Positions 26,023 to 34,278 of a DNA stretch of 64,000 bases are shown here, piece after piece. Source of the stretch: Streptacidiphilus sp041262525 (GTDB lineage: Bacteria; Actinomycetota; Actinomycetes; Streptomycetales; Streptomycetaceae); assembly GCF_041262525.1 (NCBI RefSeq), contig NZ_JBGCCK010000001.1, positions 372,001-436,000 on the forward strand. Reading direction: 5' to 3'. How positions within the stretch are numbered: the first letter of the stretch is position 1; each line of letters starts with the position of its first letter. Under the pieces are notes generated by a model that saw only the letters and a program-made list of their open reading frames with translations, did no database searches and was not told where the DNA came from. Position numbers and translations under genes: made by a program.

Positions 26023-27261
26023 TCAGGCTGCGGGCGGCTCTTCGGGCGTCGGCCAGAGCAGGCTGCCGATCTTGTCGGCGGTGTCGGTCAGCACCCGGTT
26101 GGTGAGGTGCTGGTAGCGGCGACGCATCCGGGCGGACTTGCCGGGCTCCCAGCCCATGATCGCGTCGACGATGGCGTCCGGGACGCCGAGGATCAGCAGG
26201 ACGGTCGCGGCCGTGTGGCGGGCGTCGTGGAGCCGACCAGTGCGTAGGCCAGCCGCCTTGAGAAGGTCCTTCCACTCGTGATGGTCGGTGTTCGGGTTGA
26301 GCGGCTCACCGGTCGGCGAGGTAAAGACGTAGTCCTTCTCAGTCCAGAGGTCCCTGGCCAGGCGACGCTCCTGCTCCTGCTCGTGCCGGTGCTGGAGCAG
26401 GAGGGTCAGCAGCGGGTCGGGGATGCCGATGGGGCGGCGTCCGGCGCGGGACTTGGTGTCCTTGGTCTCGCGGCGGATGTTGACCTTCTGTGGGCAGTAG
26501 CCGGGCTTGCGCCCGCAGGGGTGGCCCGCGCAGCCGTGCTGGTAGCGGGGCCGCAGCCGGTTCCGGTGGACCGTCAGGACCCGTAGCTCGAAGTCGACGT
26601 CGGTCCACTTGAGGCCGAGCACCTCGCCCTGGCGCAGGCCGAGCGCGAGGGAGATGACCCAACGGGCAGGGTGCCGCGTCTTGTTGGCGAGGTCGAGGAG
26701 CCGCTGCACCTCCTCGACCGTGTAGGGCTCGACCTCTTCCTCCTCCAGGCGCGGGGCCTTGGCGACGGAGGCGGGGTTGACGGTGAGGTGGCCACGGCGC
26801 ACCGCTTCGTTCAGCGCGGTGCGAACCGTGCGGTGGACCTGGTGCGCCGTACCGGCGGCGCTGCCGCTGGCCTGCATCTTGGAGTAGTAACGCTCGAGGT
26901 GCTCTGGTTCCAGCTTGGCGAGGCGGTGCGCGCCGAGGCCGGGGATGAGGTGGTGGTAGACCGCGACACGGTAGCCGTCGATGGTGTTCTCGCCGACGTG
27001 CGGCGCGGCGATGTTCTCGACCCAGTGAGTCAGCCAGGTGCTGACGGTCCAGGTTTGACCGGCCTTGGCAACGGTCCCGGCGTCGCGCTTCTTCTCCAAC
27101 TCGCGAACGGCCTTGGTGGCGTCGGCCCGGCGCTTGCGCATGACGTGGCGACGGTCGGGCTTGCCGTCGTCCTTGACGCCCACGGTCACGTAGCCGTGCC
27201 AGTAGCCGTCCTTGCCGAGGAAGATCGAGGAAGCGCCGTTGGGCTGACGGGAGTTGGCCAT
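26023..27261 (-). CDS. int: Tyrosine-family integrase of element A
   Basis: 412 aa, complete. N-terminal AP2-like arm-binding part (GYWHGYVTVGVKDDGKPDRR), a SAM-like core-binding domain (about 65-150), and the catalytic domain with Arg in ALGLRQGEVLGLKW, HDARHTA, and Tyr in RRRYQHLTNRV. A Cys-rich insertion (HGCAGHPCGRKPGYC) follows the first Arg, as in the integrase at 1-653. It recombines attP with the tRNA-Ser(GGA) attB. It is 10 bases from the excisionase gene. This is the only integrase for the four-copy att array. Confidence 0.96.
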   Translation of the reverse strand: MANSRQPNGASSIFLGKDGYWHGYVTVGVKDDGKPDRRHVMRKRRADATKAVRELEKKRDAGTVAKAGQTWTVSTWLTHWVENIAAPHVGENTIDGYRVAVYHHLIPGLGAHRLAKLEPEHLERYYSKMQASGSAAGTAHQVHRTVRTALNEAVRRGHLTVNPASVAKAPRLEEEEVEPYTVEEVQRLLDLANKTRHPARWVISLALGLRQGEVLGLKWTDVDFELRVLTVHRNRLRPRYQHGCAGHPCGRKPGYCPQKVNIRRETKDTKSRAGRRPIGIPDPLLTLLLQHRHEQEQERRLARDLWTEKDYVFTSPTGEPLNPNTDHHEWKDLLKAAGLRTGRLHDARHTAATVLLILGVPDAIVDAIMGWEPGKSARMRRRYQHLTNRVLTDTADKIGSLLWPTPEEPPAA

Positions 27262-27271
27262 GTCCGCCCCC

Positions 27272-27574
27272 TCAGGCCGCGAGGGCGGTGGTCGGGGCGA
27301 CGGCCTGGGAGCGAGCCGCGATGTAGGCGTCGAGCGAGTCGACGGGTACGCGGCGCAGGCGGCCGATCCGCACGGAGTGGACCTCGCCGGAGGCGATCAG
27401 CGCGTACATGGTGGTGCGGCCGACGCCGAGGCGGCGGGCGGCTTCCTCGACGGTGAGGGCGACCAGAGTGGTGTCCGGGGTGGGGGCGGAGCACTCCAGG
27501 ACGGCGGCGCGGAGCTGGTGCTCGGGGATGCCGAGGGCGTCGGCTATGAGGGACAAGGCGGGCAGGGTGGACAA
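27272..27574 (-). CDS. xis: Excisionase-type helix-turn-helix protein
   Basis: 100 aa. The C-terminal two thirds are a MerR-like winged helix of the excisionase (HTH_17) kind: LTVEEAARRLGVGRTTMYALIASGEVHSVRIGRLRRVPVD (read in two parts). The first 35 residues are a helical extension not common in the shortest Xis proteins. It biases the integrase to excision. Stop and integrase start are 10 bases apart; co-transcribed. Confidence 0.88.
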   Translation of the reverse strand: MSTLPALSLIADALGIPEHQLRAAVLECSAPTPDTTLVALTVEEAARRLGVGRTTMYALIASGEVHSVRIGRLRRVPVDSLDAYIAARSQAVAPTTALAA

Positions 27575-27660
27575 GGAGATGCCTTTCGGCGGTCACGGGG
27601 GCAACGTGACCGCTGGACTGTTCGGGATGGGCGGTGGGCAGAAGGGCGTCCGCGCTGGTG

Positions 27661-27691
27661 AGACCCCCGGCGTTCGTAGCGCCGAGGGTCT
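27661..27691 (-). terminator. Terminator downstream of XRE gene
   Basis: AGACCCCCGGCG ... CGCCGAGGGTCT, 12-base arms with one mismatch. The loop and inner stem (GGCGCTACGAAC on the minus strand) are repeated at 28504-28528 in the opposite orientation. Confidence 0.65.
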
Positions 27692-27709
27692 GGGCGGACG
27701 GTACACCGA

Positions 27710-28234
27710 CTATTCGGCGGTGGGACCGGCGGGGCCGAGGAGTGGGTCGAAGGGCGACCCGGGAGCCGGGTAGAAGACGAGTTCGGTCGGTTCGGCTTCG
27801 TCTTCGACGCCGAGGCGTGCGGCGATCTCGTCGTATCTAGCCTCGGCCGCGTCGAGTCTGGCCTTGGCGGCGTCGGCGAGGTCCTGGGCCACTTGGTGTT
27901 CCTGCTCGGCCTTCTGGATGTCGAAGGCGGCTTCCTGGAGCTCCCAGTGCGGGTCATCGGGGCCGGCCACGGCTTCGAGCATGAAGTTCGCGGCGGGGAC
28001 GCTGAGGGCTTTGGCGAGGCCGAGGGCCTCGTCGAAGCTGATGCCGCGGGTGCCGTTCTCGATCTTGGCGATCTGGGTCTGGTGCAGCTTGAAGCCGAGG
28101 CGTCGCATGCGCTCGGCCATGTCCTCCTGGGAGAGGCGGGCCGTCGTGCGCAGGACCTTCAGGTTGTGCGCGACCAGGGCCTCGCCTTCCGGCGGGGTCC
28201 AGCGCTGGGGCTTGCTTTCGTCCACTTGGTGCAC
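27710..28234 (-). CDS. XRE-family regulator of element A
   Basis: 174 aa. Helix-turn-helix at about residues 22-80 (LKVLRTTARLSQEDMAERM ... HQTQIAKIENGTRGISFDEA), then a long helical coiled-coil stretch (AAFDIQKAEQEHQVAQDLADAAKARLDAAEARYDEIA, read in parts) that may dimerise, and a Pro-rich end. Divergent from the DUF3631 gene across 380 bases containing dyads, so it probably controls the replication/mobilization side and the xis-int side of the element. Confidence 0.88.
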   Translation of the reverse strand: MHQVDESKPQRWTPPEGEALVAHNLKVLRTTARLSQEDMAERMRRLGFKLHQTQIAKIENGTRGISFDEALGLAKALSVPAANFMLEAVAGPDDPHWELQEAAFDIQKAEQEHQVAQDLADAAKARLDAAEARYDEIAARLGVEDEAEPTELVFYPAPGSPFDPLLGPAGPTAE

Positions 28235-28326
28235 CTCCTCTCTCGGGCGGGACGAGGGTCTGGATGACCCACAGTCCTAGACCATACCAGCATGGTGTGC
28301 CCAACCTGCAAGCGCATATACCTAAA

Positions 28327-28342
28327 TGTGATCTAGATCACA
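28327..28342. promoter_or_regulatory. Perfect CRP-type dyad
   Basis: TGTGATCTAGATCACA, an exact 16-base palindrome fitting TGTGA-N6-TCACA. It lies in an AT-rich part of the divergent XRE/DUF3631 region, with another dyad ACCAT-N6-ATGGT at 28281-28296. It may be a site for a Crp-type regulator or for the XRE protein itself. Confidence 0.6.
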
Positions 28343-28503
28343 GCATGCTTGAACAGGGTTTATGCTGCCATGGGCTGGAGAGATCATGCGATATGAGGTT
28401 GACGGCGGGACGCACGCTCGTGCATGCTCATGCTGCAAGGGCATCAAAAGACGAGTCGAAGAGAGGTTGAGCGTGTAGGTGCCCGCCCCGAGGAACGCAA
28501 AAA

Positions 28504-28528
28504 CCCCCGGCGCTACGAACACCGGGGG
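28504..28528. terminator. Hairpin mirror of the 27661 terminator
   Basis: CCCCCGGCG-CTACGAA-CACCGGGGG, in a poly-A context on its left side (a leftward transcript would end in T). It shares GGCGCTACGAAC with the hairpin at 27661-27691, so the regulator and its promoter region are bracketed by copies of one motif. Confidence 0.5.
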
Positions 28529-28615
28529 CTGCTGGATGCCTCGCCACCGCCCATCCCAGGACAGTCATCGCGGCGGAACCGGGTTGCCCCCCGGAGCCGC
28601 CGAGTGAGGATCTCC

Positions 28616-29836
28616 ATGACCGAGAGTACAGCCCCCGACCACCCGACCGCAGCCCCTCTGGCCGCCGTGCCGTCCTCCCCAGCCTGTGGACAGCCGGATG
28701 CCATCACCCCCACGGCCGCATCCGACGCCGCCGTGCTGCTCGACGAGCTCCGGGCAACCCTGGCCCGCTTCGTGGTCCTGCCCAGCGAGCAGGCCCTGGA
28801 CGCGACCGTGCTGTGGATCGCTGCCACCCACCTGCAGCCGGTGTGGCAGCACGCCCCGCGCCTCGCGGTGGTCGGCCCGGCGAAGCGCTGCGGCAAGTCT
28901 CGCCTGCTCGACCTGCTCACCGAGACAGTCCACAACCCCGTCATCACCGTGAACTCCACAGCGGCGGCCATCTTCCGCTCCATCTCGGACGAGCCGCCGA
29001 CCCTGCTGGTCGACGAGGCCGACACCATCTTCGGCAGCCCGAAGGTCGCCGAGAAGAACGAGGAGATGCGCGGCCTGCTCAACGCCGGGCACCAGCGCGG
29101 CAGGCCCGTCCTGCGCGTGGTCGGCAAGGAGCACGCCCCGCACTCCTTCGCCACCTTCGCCATGGCAGCGCTCGCCGGCATCGGCGACCTGCCCGACACG
29201 ATCATGGACCGGTCGGTCGTGATCCGGATGCGTCGCCGGGCCGAGGGCGAGCACGTCAGCCCCTACCGCACCCGCCGCGACAGCCCCGCCCTCCACGCCC
29301 TGCGGGTCCGGATCGCGCGCTGGACTGCCTCGGTGGCGGACCAGGCCCTGCACCTGGAGCCGAGCATGCCGGTCGAGGACCGGGCCGCCGACACCTGGGA
29401 GCCCCTGGTCATCGTCGCCGACCTCGCGGGCGGCACCTGGCCCGACCGCGCCCGCACCGCCTGCCGGCGGATGGTCGCCGCCGAGGCCCAGGCCGAGGAG
29501 GACAACCCGTCCAACGCCCGGATCCTGGCCGACATCCGCCGCGCCTTCGCCGCCGCCGGGGACCCGGAGAGCATGTCGACCGACGCCCTGCTCTACCGCC
29601 TCAACTCCGACCCCGAGGCCCCCTGGGCGGAGACCGGGCGCGGCGGGCTGAACCCACGTGCCCTGTCTGGGCTGCTGCGCGAGTACGGCATCCGCTCCGG
29701 CAACGTCCGCATGCCCGACCAGACCCAGCTCAAGGGCTACCTGCGCACCAAGTTCACCGACGCCTGGAAGCGCTACTGCCCCACCGTCCACCCTGTCGAG
29801 GACGCGGACGCCAGTAGAGGCGCGCACACCGGCTGA
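28616..29836 (+). CDS. DUF3631 domain ATPase
   Basis: 406 aa from ATG 28616, with GAGGA 5-6 bases upstream. P-loop VVGPAKRCGKSRLL and Walker B TLLVDEADTIF define a AAA-type ATPase; the C-terminal half (FAAAGDPESMSTDALLYRL ... YGIRSGNVRMPDQTQLKGYL) is the DUF3631 winged-helix-like region. In actinomycete elements such proteins are linked with replication or DNA processing rather than transfer; no primase or HUH Rep is present here. Directly downstream are two sets of palindromic iterons, so it may act at an origin there. That link is inference from position. Confidence 0.85.
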   Translation: MTESTAPDHPTAAPLAAVPSSPACGQPDAITPTAASDAAVLLDELRATLARFVVLPSEQALDATVLWIAATHLQPVWQHAPRLAVVGPAKRCGKSRLLDLLTETVHNPVITVNSTAAAIFRSISDEPPTLLVDEADTIFGSPKVAEKNEEMRGLLNAGHQRGRPVLRVVGKEHAPHSFATFAMAALAGIGDLPDTIMDRSVVIRMRRRAEGEHVSPYRTRRDSPALHALRVRIARWTASVADQALHLEPSMPVEDRAADTWEPLVIVADLAGGTWPDRARTACRRMVAAEAQAEEDNPSNARILADIRRAFAAAGDPESMSTDALLYRLNSDPEAPWAETGRGGLNPRALSGLLREYGIRSGNVRMPDQTQLKGYLRTKFTDAWKRYCPTVHPVEDADASRGAHTG

Positions 29837-29868
29837 CGCCGCGCCGAGCACCTGACCGGCCGGCACCG

Positions 29869-29931
29869 GATTTCCCCAGAAAATCGCGCCCGATTTCACC
29901 GGAAAAGGCGCGCCGATTTTCCGGGAAAATC
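29869..29931. repeat. Three 17-base palindromes with 23-base period (set 1)
   Basis: GATTTCCCCAGAAAATC (29869), GATTTCACCGGAAAAGG (29892) and GATTTTCCGGGAAAATC (29915). Each is a dyad of GATTTTCC; start-to-start distance is exactly 23 bases. AT-rich arms in a very GC-rich element. Confidence 0.8.
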
Positions 29932-29972
29932 CGCCGCCACCGGGCACACGCCGCTCTCACCGCAGGCAGGGC

Positions 29973-30033
29973 GTTCAGAAGCTGAACGCCGAGCCGTTCA
30001 GAATCTGAACGCCGCCGTGTACAGCTTCTGAAC
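29973..30033. repeat. Three 15-base palindromes with 23-base period (set 2)
   Basis: GTTCAGAAGCTGAAC (29973), GTTCAGAATCTGAAC (29996) and GTACAGCTTCTGAAC (30019), again exactly 23 bases apart. The sequence differs from set 1, so a second protein is implied. The rest of 29837-30392 holds no gene. Confidence 0.85.
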
Positions 30034-30392
30034 GGCCCACCAAGGCCCGCCCTGCACACCCCGTCTCGTGCTGTCCCTGCCGTCCCAGCCGTATAACCGC
30101 AGGTCAGAAGGCATCTGGCCAAGACGGCACAGCGTCCCAAGACGGATAGAGATCCGTCCTCGCCCCGCGCCGACCAGCACGACCGCCCCACTCGCTGCCC
30201 CCGTCGGCACGCAGCCACCCCAGCGCTGCCAGGCCCGCGCCGCCCGCCGAGACGTGTCCCGGACGGCGCGAAGACGCCACGTCGGTGCCCTGCCGTACCG
30301 GCTCTGACCTGCGACGGCAACGGCAAGACGGCCAAGACGGATCACCGCACACCACCACCCGAGACCTCACCCCGAAGGGGCACCCCGCACCC

Positions 30393-31379
30393 ATGCTTGA
30401 CACCATCCTGTCCGCCACGCCCACCAGGCCAGGCGGCCGACACCGCGCCACCTGGTGGGACCGGCTCGCCATCGTCCTGCTCGGCATCGCCGGATGCGCC
30501 CTGTCCTACGACGCCCTGCGGCAGATGGCCACCGCCGTCCACGTCCGCCCCACCCTGACCTACCTCTTCCCCGTGGTCATCGACGGCTTCATCGCCTACG
30601 GCGTCCGCGCCCTTCTGGTCCTGCGCGAAGCCCCGCTCCCGGCGCGGCTGTACGCGTGGGGGCTGTTCATCGCGGCGACCGCCGCGAGCATCTGGGCCAA
30701 CAGCGTGCACGCCCTGGACCTGAACCGGCCCGGCGCGGTCACCCTGCACCTGGGCGACACCACCGTCACCGTGCTGTCCGCCATCCCGCCGCTCGCCCTG
30801 GCCGGGGCAACCCACCTGCACCTCCTGATCAAGCGATACGGCGGCACCCCTGCCGAGCCCGCCCTGGCCCTGGCGCCCGCAACTCCCGCCGGGGTTCAGG
30901 ACGGTCCGCAACCGGCACCCGCCCAGGCGGCGGAGGTTCCGTACACCGCGTCCGCAGCTCTGCCCGTGGCGACCCTGCCCCTGCCGCGGACCCTCCAACC
31001 CGTCGCCCCAGCCGCCCCCGAGAGCACCACCTCGCACCCGGCCGACGAAACCGAGCCCGAAGCCGGGCACGACGGAGCTGGCGATCCGGACGACGTCCTC
31101 CACGAGCCCGCCGAGGACCACGAATCCGCAGGCCAGGTCCCGCAAGGGGATTCGGGGCAGTCTGCGGTGCCGAGTCCGGGAGGACGCCCCGCGCTCGCCT
31201 CCATCGCCGAGCTGGCTGACGTCATCGCCGCCGCCCACCCCGACGGTTCCGGACTGACCCGCGACAGCGCCCGAAAGGCCGTCACCGACGCCGGACTCGG
31301 AGCCGGCACCGAACGGCTCGCCGAGGCCACGGCCCTGGTCCGGCAGCGCACCGAGGCCCGCCAGCACCCCGCCTACTGA
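30393..31379 (+). CDS. DUF2637 membrane protein (spread-protein-like)
   Basis: 328 aa from ATG 30393. Four membrane helices in the first 145 residues (about 24-41, 55-77, 86-104, 123-144; VVIDGFIAYGVRALLVL is typical) match DUF2637, common on Streptomyces plasmids near transfer/spread genes. The middle is Pro/Ala/Glu-rich and disordered; the last 80 residues form a small helical domain (LASIAELADVIAAAHPDGSGLTRDSARKAV, read in parts), probably a winged helix for DNA. It could tether the element's DNA to the membrane during transfer. Followed by mobC and the relaxase. Confidence 0.82.
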   Translation: MLDTILSATPTRPGGRHRATWWDRLAIVLLGIAGCALSYDALRQMATAVHVRPTLTYLFPVVIDGFIAYGVRALLVLREAPLPARLYAWGLFIAATAASIWANSVHALDLNRPGAVTLHLGDTTVTVLSAIPPLALAGATHLHLLIKRYGGTPAEPALALAPATPAGVQDGPQPAPAQAAEVPYTASAALPVATLPLPRTLQPVAPAAPESTTSHPADETEPEAGHDGAGDPDDVLHEPAEDHESAGQVPQGDSGQSAVPSPGGRPALASIAELADVIAAAHPDGSGLTRDSARKAVTDAGLGAGTERLAEATALVRQRTEARQHPAY

Positions 31380-31537
31380 CCCCGCATCAACGGGCCCTGC
31401 CCGGAACTGGACCGGTTCCGGGCAGCGCCCTCTTCCCCGCCCCCTACCCCAGAAGTCAGGCCGAGCCAAACCGGCGAGTCCCCGCACACTCACCACCCAG
31501 CAGACCCACCGAGCACGGACAGGAGTCCCCGCCCCTC

Positions 31538-32404
31538 GTGAGCCGCAATCCCTTCTCCCGCAAGACCCGCACCACCGAAGCCCCGCCAGCCGCTAGCCTC
31601 GCCGCAGGGCAACCGCCCACGCTCGACCGCCCCAACATCGGGGACGGCCTCCCCTCGACAGCGGAGCAAGCTGGGGCGAAGTCCACATCGCCTAACGGCG
31701 ATGCGGACTTCGCGCTTGTGCCCGCCCCGGCGGGGGCGGGTACCGGCCCGGCCCACGGGGCCGTGACCGGAGCAGTGGGCGTGGTGGAGGCCGAGCGCGG
31801 CCACCACCAGGGCCAGCAGTTGCTCGCCGAGCCGAGCGAACCCGACGACGACGCTGTCGTGCGCTTCGCGCCGACCGTCATCCCTGACGTGTTCGTCCAC
31901 CGCGGCGTCGCCGCGAACGACATCCCCGCGCCCGCCCGCGACAACGCCGTGCCGGGCGCCGAGCGTCGTCGGCACCTGAGTGATGTGCTCTACCGGCCTC
32001 GCTCCGGCATCAAGCGCTCGGTGCAGCTGACGTGCTCGGCCGAACCGTCGGAACGCGAGTTCCTCAAGCGCGCCGCTCGCGAGTCCGGTCGCTCGCTATC
32101 CGGGTACCTGATGGACGCCGGGCTCGCGTTCGCACACGCCTACCTTCCCGACGACCAGCGCCCTGAGGGGGTGCCGGCGCTGCCGTCGCCGCAGGCCACC
32201 CAGGACCTTATGGTTCTGTTCGGCAAGCTCATCCGGGAGTTCCACCGCGTCGGCAACAACCTCAACCAGCTGATGCGCGCCGTGCACTCGGGTGTGCTGC
32301 CCGACCGCGCCGAGGACGTCCTGGACGAGTTGCAGCAGGTCGCGGTGCTGGCCCGCCGCGCACTGGAGCAGGTCCTGGCCGGGGGTGGTCGCCGTGGTGC
32401 CTGA
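31538..32404 (+). CDS. mobC: MobC-type relaxosome protein
   Basis: 288 aa. The C-terminal half has the MobC landmarks: a ribbon-helix-helix-like part (REFLKRAARESGRSLSGYLMDAG) and LIREFHRVGNNLNQLMRAVHSG. MobC helps the relaxase melt and nick oriT. The first 130 residues are low-complexity and contain, in the DNA, a 17-base-pair hairpin (31676-31713) that may be oriT itself. The stop overlaps the relaxase start by 11 bases. The N-terminal region is longer than usual for MobC. Confidence 0.88.
   Translation: MSRNPFSRKTRTTEAPPAASLAAGQPPTLDRPNIGDGLPSTAEQAGAKSTSPNGDADFALVPAPAGAGTGPAHGAVTGAVGVVEAERGHHQGQQLLAEPSEPDDDAVVRFAPTVIPDVFVHRGVAANDIPAPARDNAVPGAERRRHLSDVLYRPRSGIKRSVQLTCSAEPSEREFLKRAARESGRSLSGYLMDAGLAFAHAYLPDDQRPEGVPALPSPQATQDLMVLFGKLIREFHRVGNNLNQLMRAVHSGVLPDRAEDVLDELQQVAVLARRALEQVLAGGGRRGA
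31676..31713. other. Candidate oriT hairpin
   Basis: GCGAAGTCCACATCGCC-TAAC-GGCGATGCGGACTTCGC: 17-base arms with a single mismatch and a 4-base loop, followed by CTTGTGCCCGCCCC. An inverted repeat followed by a short C-rich segment next to mobC and relaxase genes is the usual oriT layout. It lies inside the mobC frame. Confidence 0.45.
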
Positions 32405-34160
32405 CGTCTCCACCGGTGACCGCTCCCGCGGCCTGCTGTCCTACCTCTTCGGTCCGGGCCGCCGGGACGAGCACACCGACCCGCACATCGTCGCCGCGTT
32501 CGCCATGCCCGGACTCGTTGATCCCGGACGCGTCCCCCTCGACCAGCACCAGGCCACCCTCACGGACTTGGCCGACTACCTCGACCAGCCCGTCCGCCTG
32601 CGCGAGCAGCGACTGGGCAAGAAGGTGCCGCAGCACGTGTGGCACTGCCCTGTCCGCACCGCACCCGGGGACCGCTACCTCACCGACGAGGAGTGGGCCG
32701 AGGTCGCGCGCCGCATCGTGCACGCCACTGGCATCGCGGAACACGGGGACGACGCGGCCTGCCGGTGGATCGCCGTGCGGCACGCCGAGGACCACATCCA
32801 CATCATGGCCACCAGCGTCCGCGAGGACGGCCGCCGACCCCGCAACAAGGGCGACGGCCGCCGCGCCCAGGCCGAGTGCCGGCGGATCGAGGAAGAACTC
32901 GGACTGCGCCGCCTCAAGTCCGGCGACGGCACCGCGCCCAAGACCCCGACCAGCGCGGAGCGTGCCAAGGCAGAACGCCAAGGACGTAAGAACACCGCGA
33001 GGGTCTGGCTGCGCGAACACGCCTACGCCGCCGCAGCCGCCGCCCAAGGCGAGGAGGAGTTCTTCGCGGTCCTCACCGCACTCGGCATGAAGGTCCGGCC
33101 CCGGCTCGGCCCCGTCACTGGGGAGGTCACCGGCTACAGCCTCGCCGCACCCGGCGACACCAACAGCGCAGGAGAGCCGATCTTCTACGGCGGCTCCTCC
33201 CTTGCGCCCGACCTGTCCCTGAACCGGCTCCGCGAACGCTTCACCCCCACCCAGAAGCAGGAAGGAGAGCAGACCGGCCGGGCTGTGCGCGCGGACCGGG
33301 TCGACGCGGGCAGCACCTGGCGCCGTGCCGACACCGAGCTGCGCACCGCGTTCGCGCTCGTCGCCCAGGCGGCGGAGGGAACGGCGGGGGAGCAACTGGA
33401 CGCCCAGGTCCAGGCGCAGGCGGCGGCGTTCGCCGAACTGCTCCACAACACCGCCGCCGCGGCACCGCGCCAGCTCCGCGCCGAACTGTGCGCGGCAGCG
33501 ACCGCGTTCGGCCGAACCAACCGCTCGGCGATCCGCGCTGAGCACCGGGCAGCCGACGCACTGCGCCAGGCAGGAAGGGCGCTGCTGACCGTGCCGGGCA
33601 GCAAGGACGGCGACTTCGTCACCGCCGCACTCGTCTCCGCCGTCTTCCTGCTCATCGCCCTGGGAGAGTGGCACACCCAACGCGGCCACCAGCAGCAAGC
33701 CGCAGCCGCCCACCAGTCCCTCGCTCACCTCCGCACCGCCCAACAGCAGGCCGCGCAACCCCGACTTGCTCAGCTCACCGACCGCACCCCCAACCGACAG
33801 GAGGCCGACCGGCTCGCCGCCGTCGTTCAGACGGTGGTGCCCGAGCAAGCCCAGCGGATCCTCACCGACCCCGCCTGGCCCGCCCTGGCCACCACGCTCG
33901 CCCAGGCCGAATCCGCCGGCACCCCAGCCCACCGCGCCCTCGCCGACCTGACCGGGCAACGCGAACTCGCCACCGCCGACCGCCCCGCCGAAGTCCTCCT
34001 CTGGCGCCTGCGCAACCACACCGCCGACCAGATCAACCGCCGCACCAACGCCGCCACCCACCGCAGCGCGGCCCGTCGTCCGCCCACGACACCTGGCCTT
34101 GGAGTTGTGCCCGCCCAGCCACGGCCGACCGACACCGAGCACCGACGCCGCACCCGCTGA
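32394..34160 (+). CDS. Relaxase / mobilization nuclease
   Basis: 588 aa from GTG 32394 (GGGGG 8 bases upstream), giving MVPDVSTGDRSRGLLSYLFG with the probable nicking Tyr at about residue 16. The metal-binding motif III is HAEDHIHIM (HxxxHxH). DEHTDPHIVAAF and HVWHCPV complete the mobilization nuclease domain in the first 220 residues. The C-terminal part (about 330-560) is helical and Gln/Ala-rich with one hydrophobic segment (FVTAALVSAVFLLIALGEW) that could be a membrane helix. It nicks oriT and leads the strand to a recipient; the secretion channel must come from elsewhere. Confidence 0.9.
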   Translation: MVPDVSTGDRSRGLLSYLFGPGRRDEHTDPHIVAAFAMPGLVDPGRVPLDQHQATLTDLADYLDQPVRLREQRLGKKVPQHVWHCPVRTAPGDRYLTDEEWAEVARRIVHATGIAEHGDDAACRWIAVRHAEDHIHIMATSVREDGRRPRNKGDGRRAQAECRRIEEELGLRRLKSGDGTAPKTPTSAERAKAERQGRKNTARVWLREHAYAAAAAAQGEEEFFAVLTALGMKVRPRLGPVTGEVTGYSLAAPGDTNSAGEPIFYGGSSLAPDLSLNRLRERFTPTQKQEGEQTGRAVRADRVDAGSTWRRADTELRTAFALVAQAAEGTAGEQLDAQVQAQAAAFAELLHNTAAAAPRQLRAELCAAATAFGRTNRSAIRAEHRAADALRQAGRALLTVPGSKDGDFVTAALVSAVFLLIALGEWHTQRGHQQQAAAAHQSLAHLRTAQQQAAQPRLAQLTDRTPNRQEADRLAAVVQTVVPEQAQRILTDPAWPALATTLAQAESAGTPAHRALADLTGQRELATADRPAEVLLWRLRNHTADQINRRTNAATHRSAARRPPTTPGLGVVPAQPRPTDTEHRRRTR

Positions 34161-34200
34161 TCCATCCCGGCCCGCGCCCTGGCGACGGAGGATTTCAATG

Positions 34201-34254
34201 CGAAAGCCAGCGGCTTTCGTTTTGAACGGCCGGGATTTCAACTTGAAATCCCGG
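34201..34254 (+). terminator. Terminator hairpin and second palindrome after relaxase gene
   Basis: CGAAAGCC-AGC-GGCTTTCG followed by TTTT is a rho-independent terminator (34201-34223). Right after it lies a perfect 25-base palindrome, CCGGGATTTCAA-C-TTGAAATCCCGG (34230-34254), which could end the convergent gene at 34279. Confidence 0.75.
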
Positions 34255-34278
34255 CAGCCTGTGACCGCCGAGCGCAGC

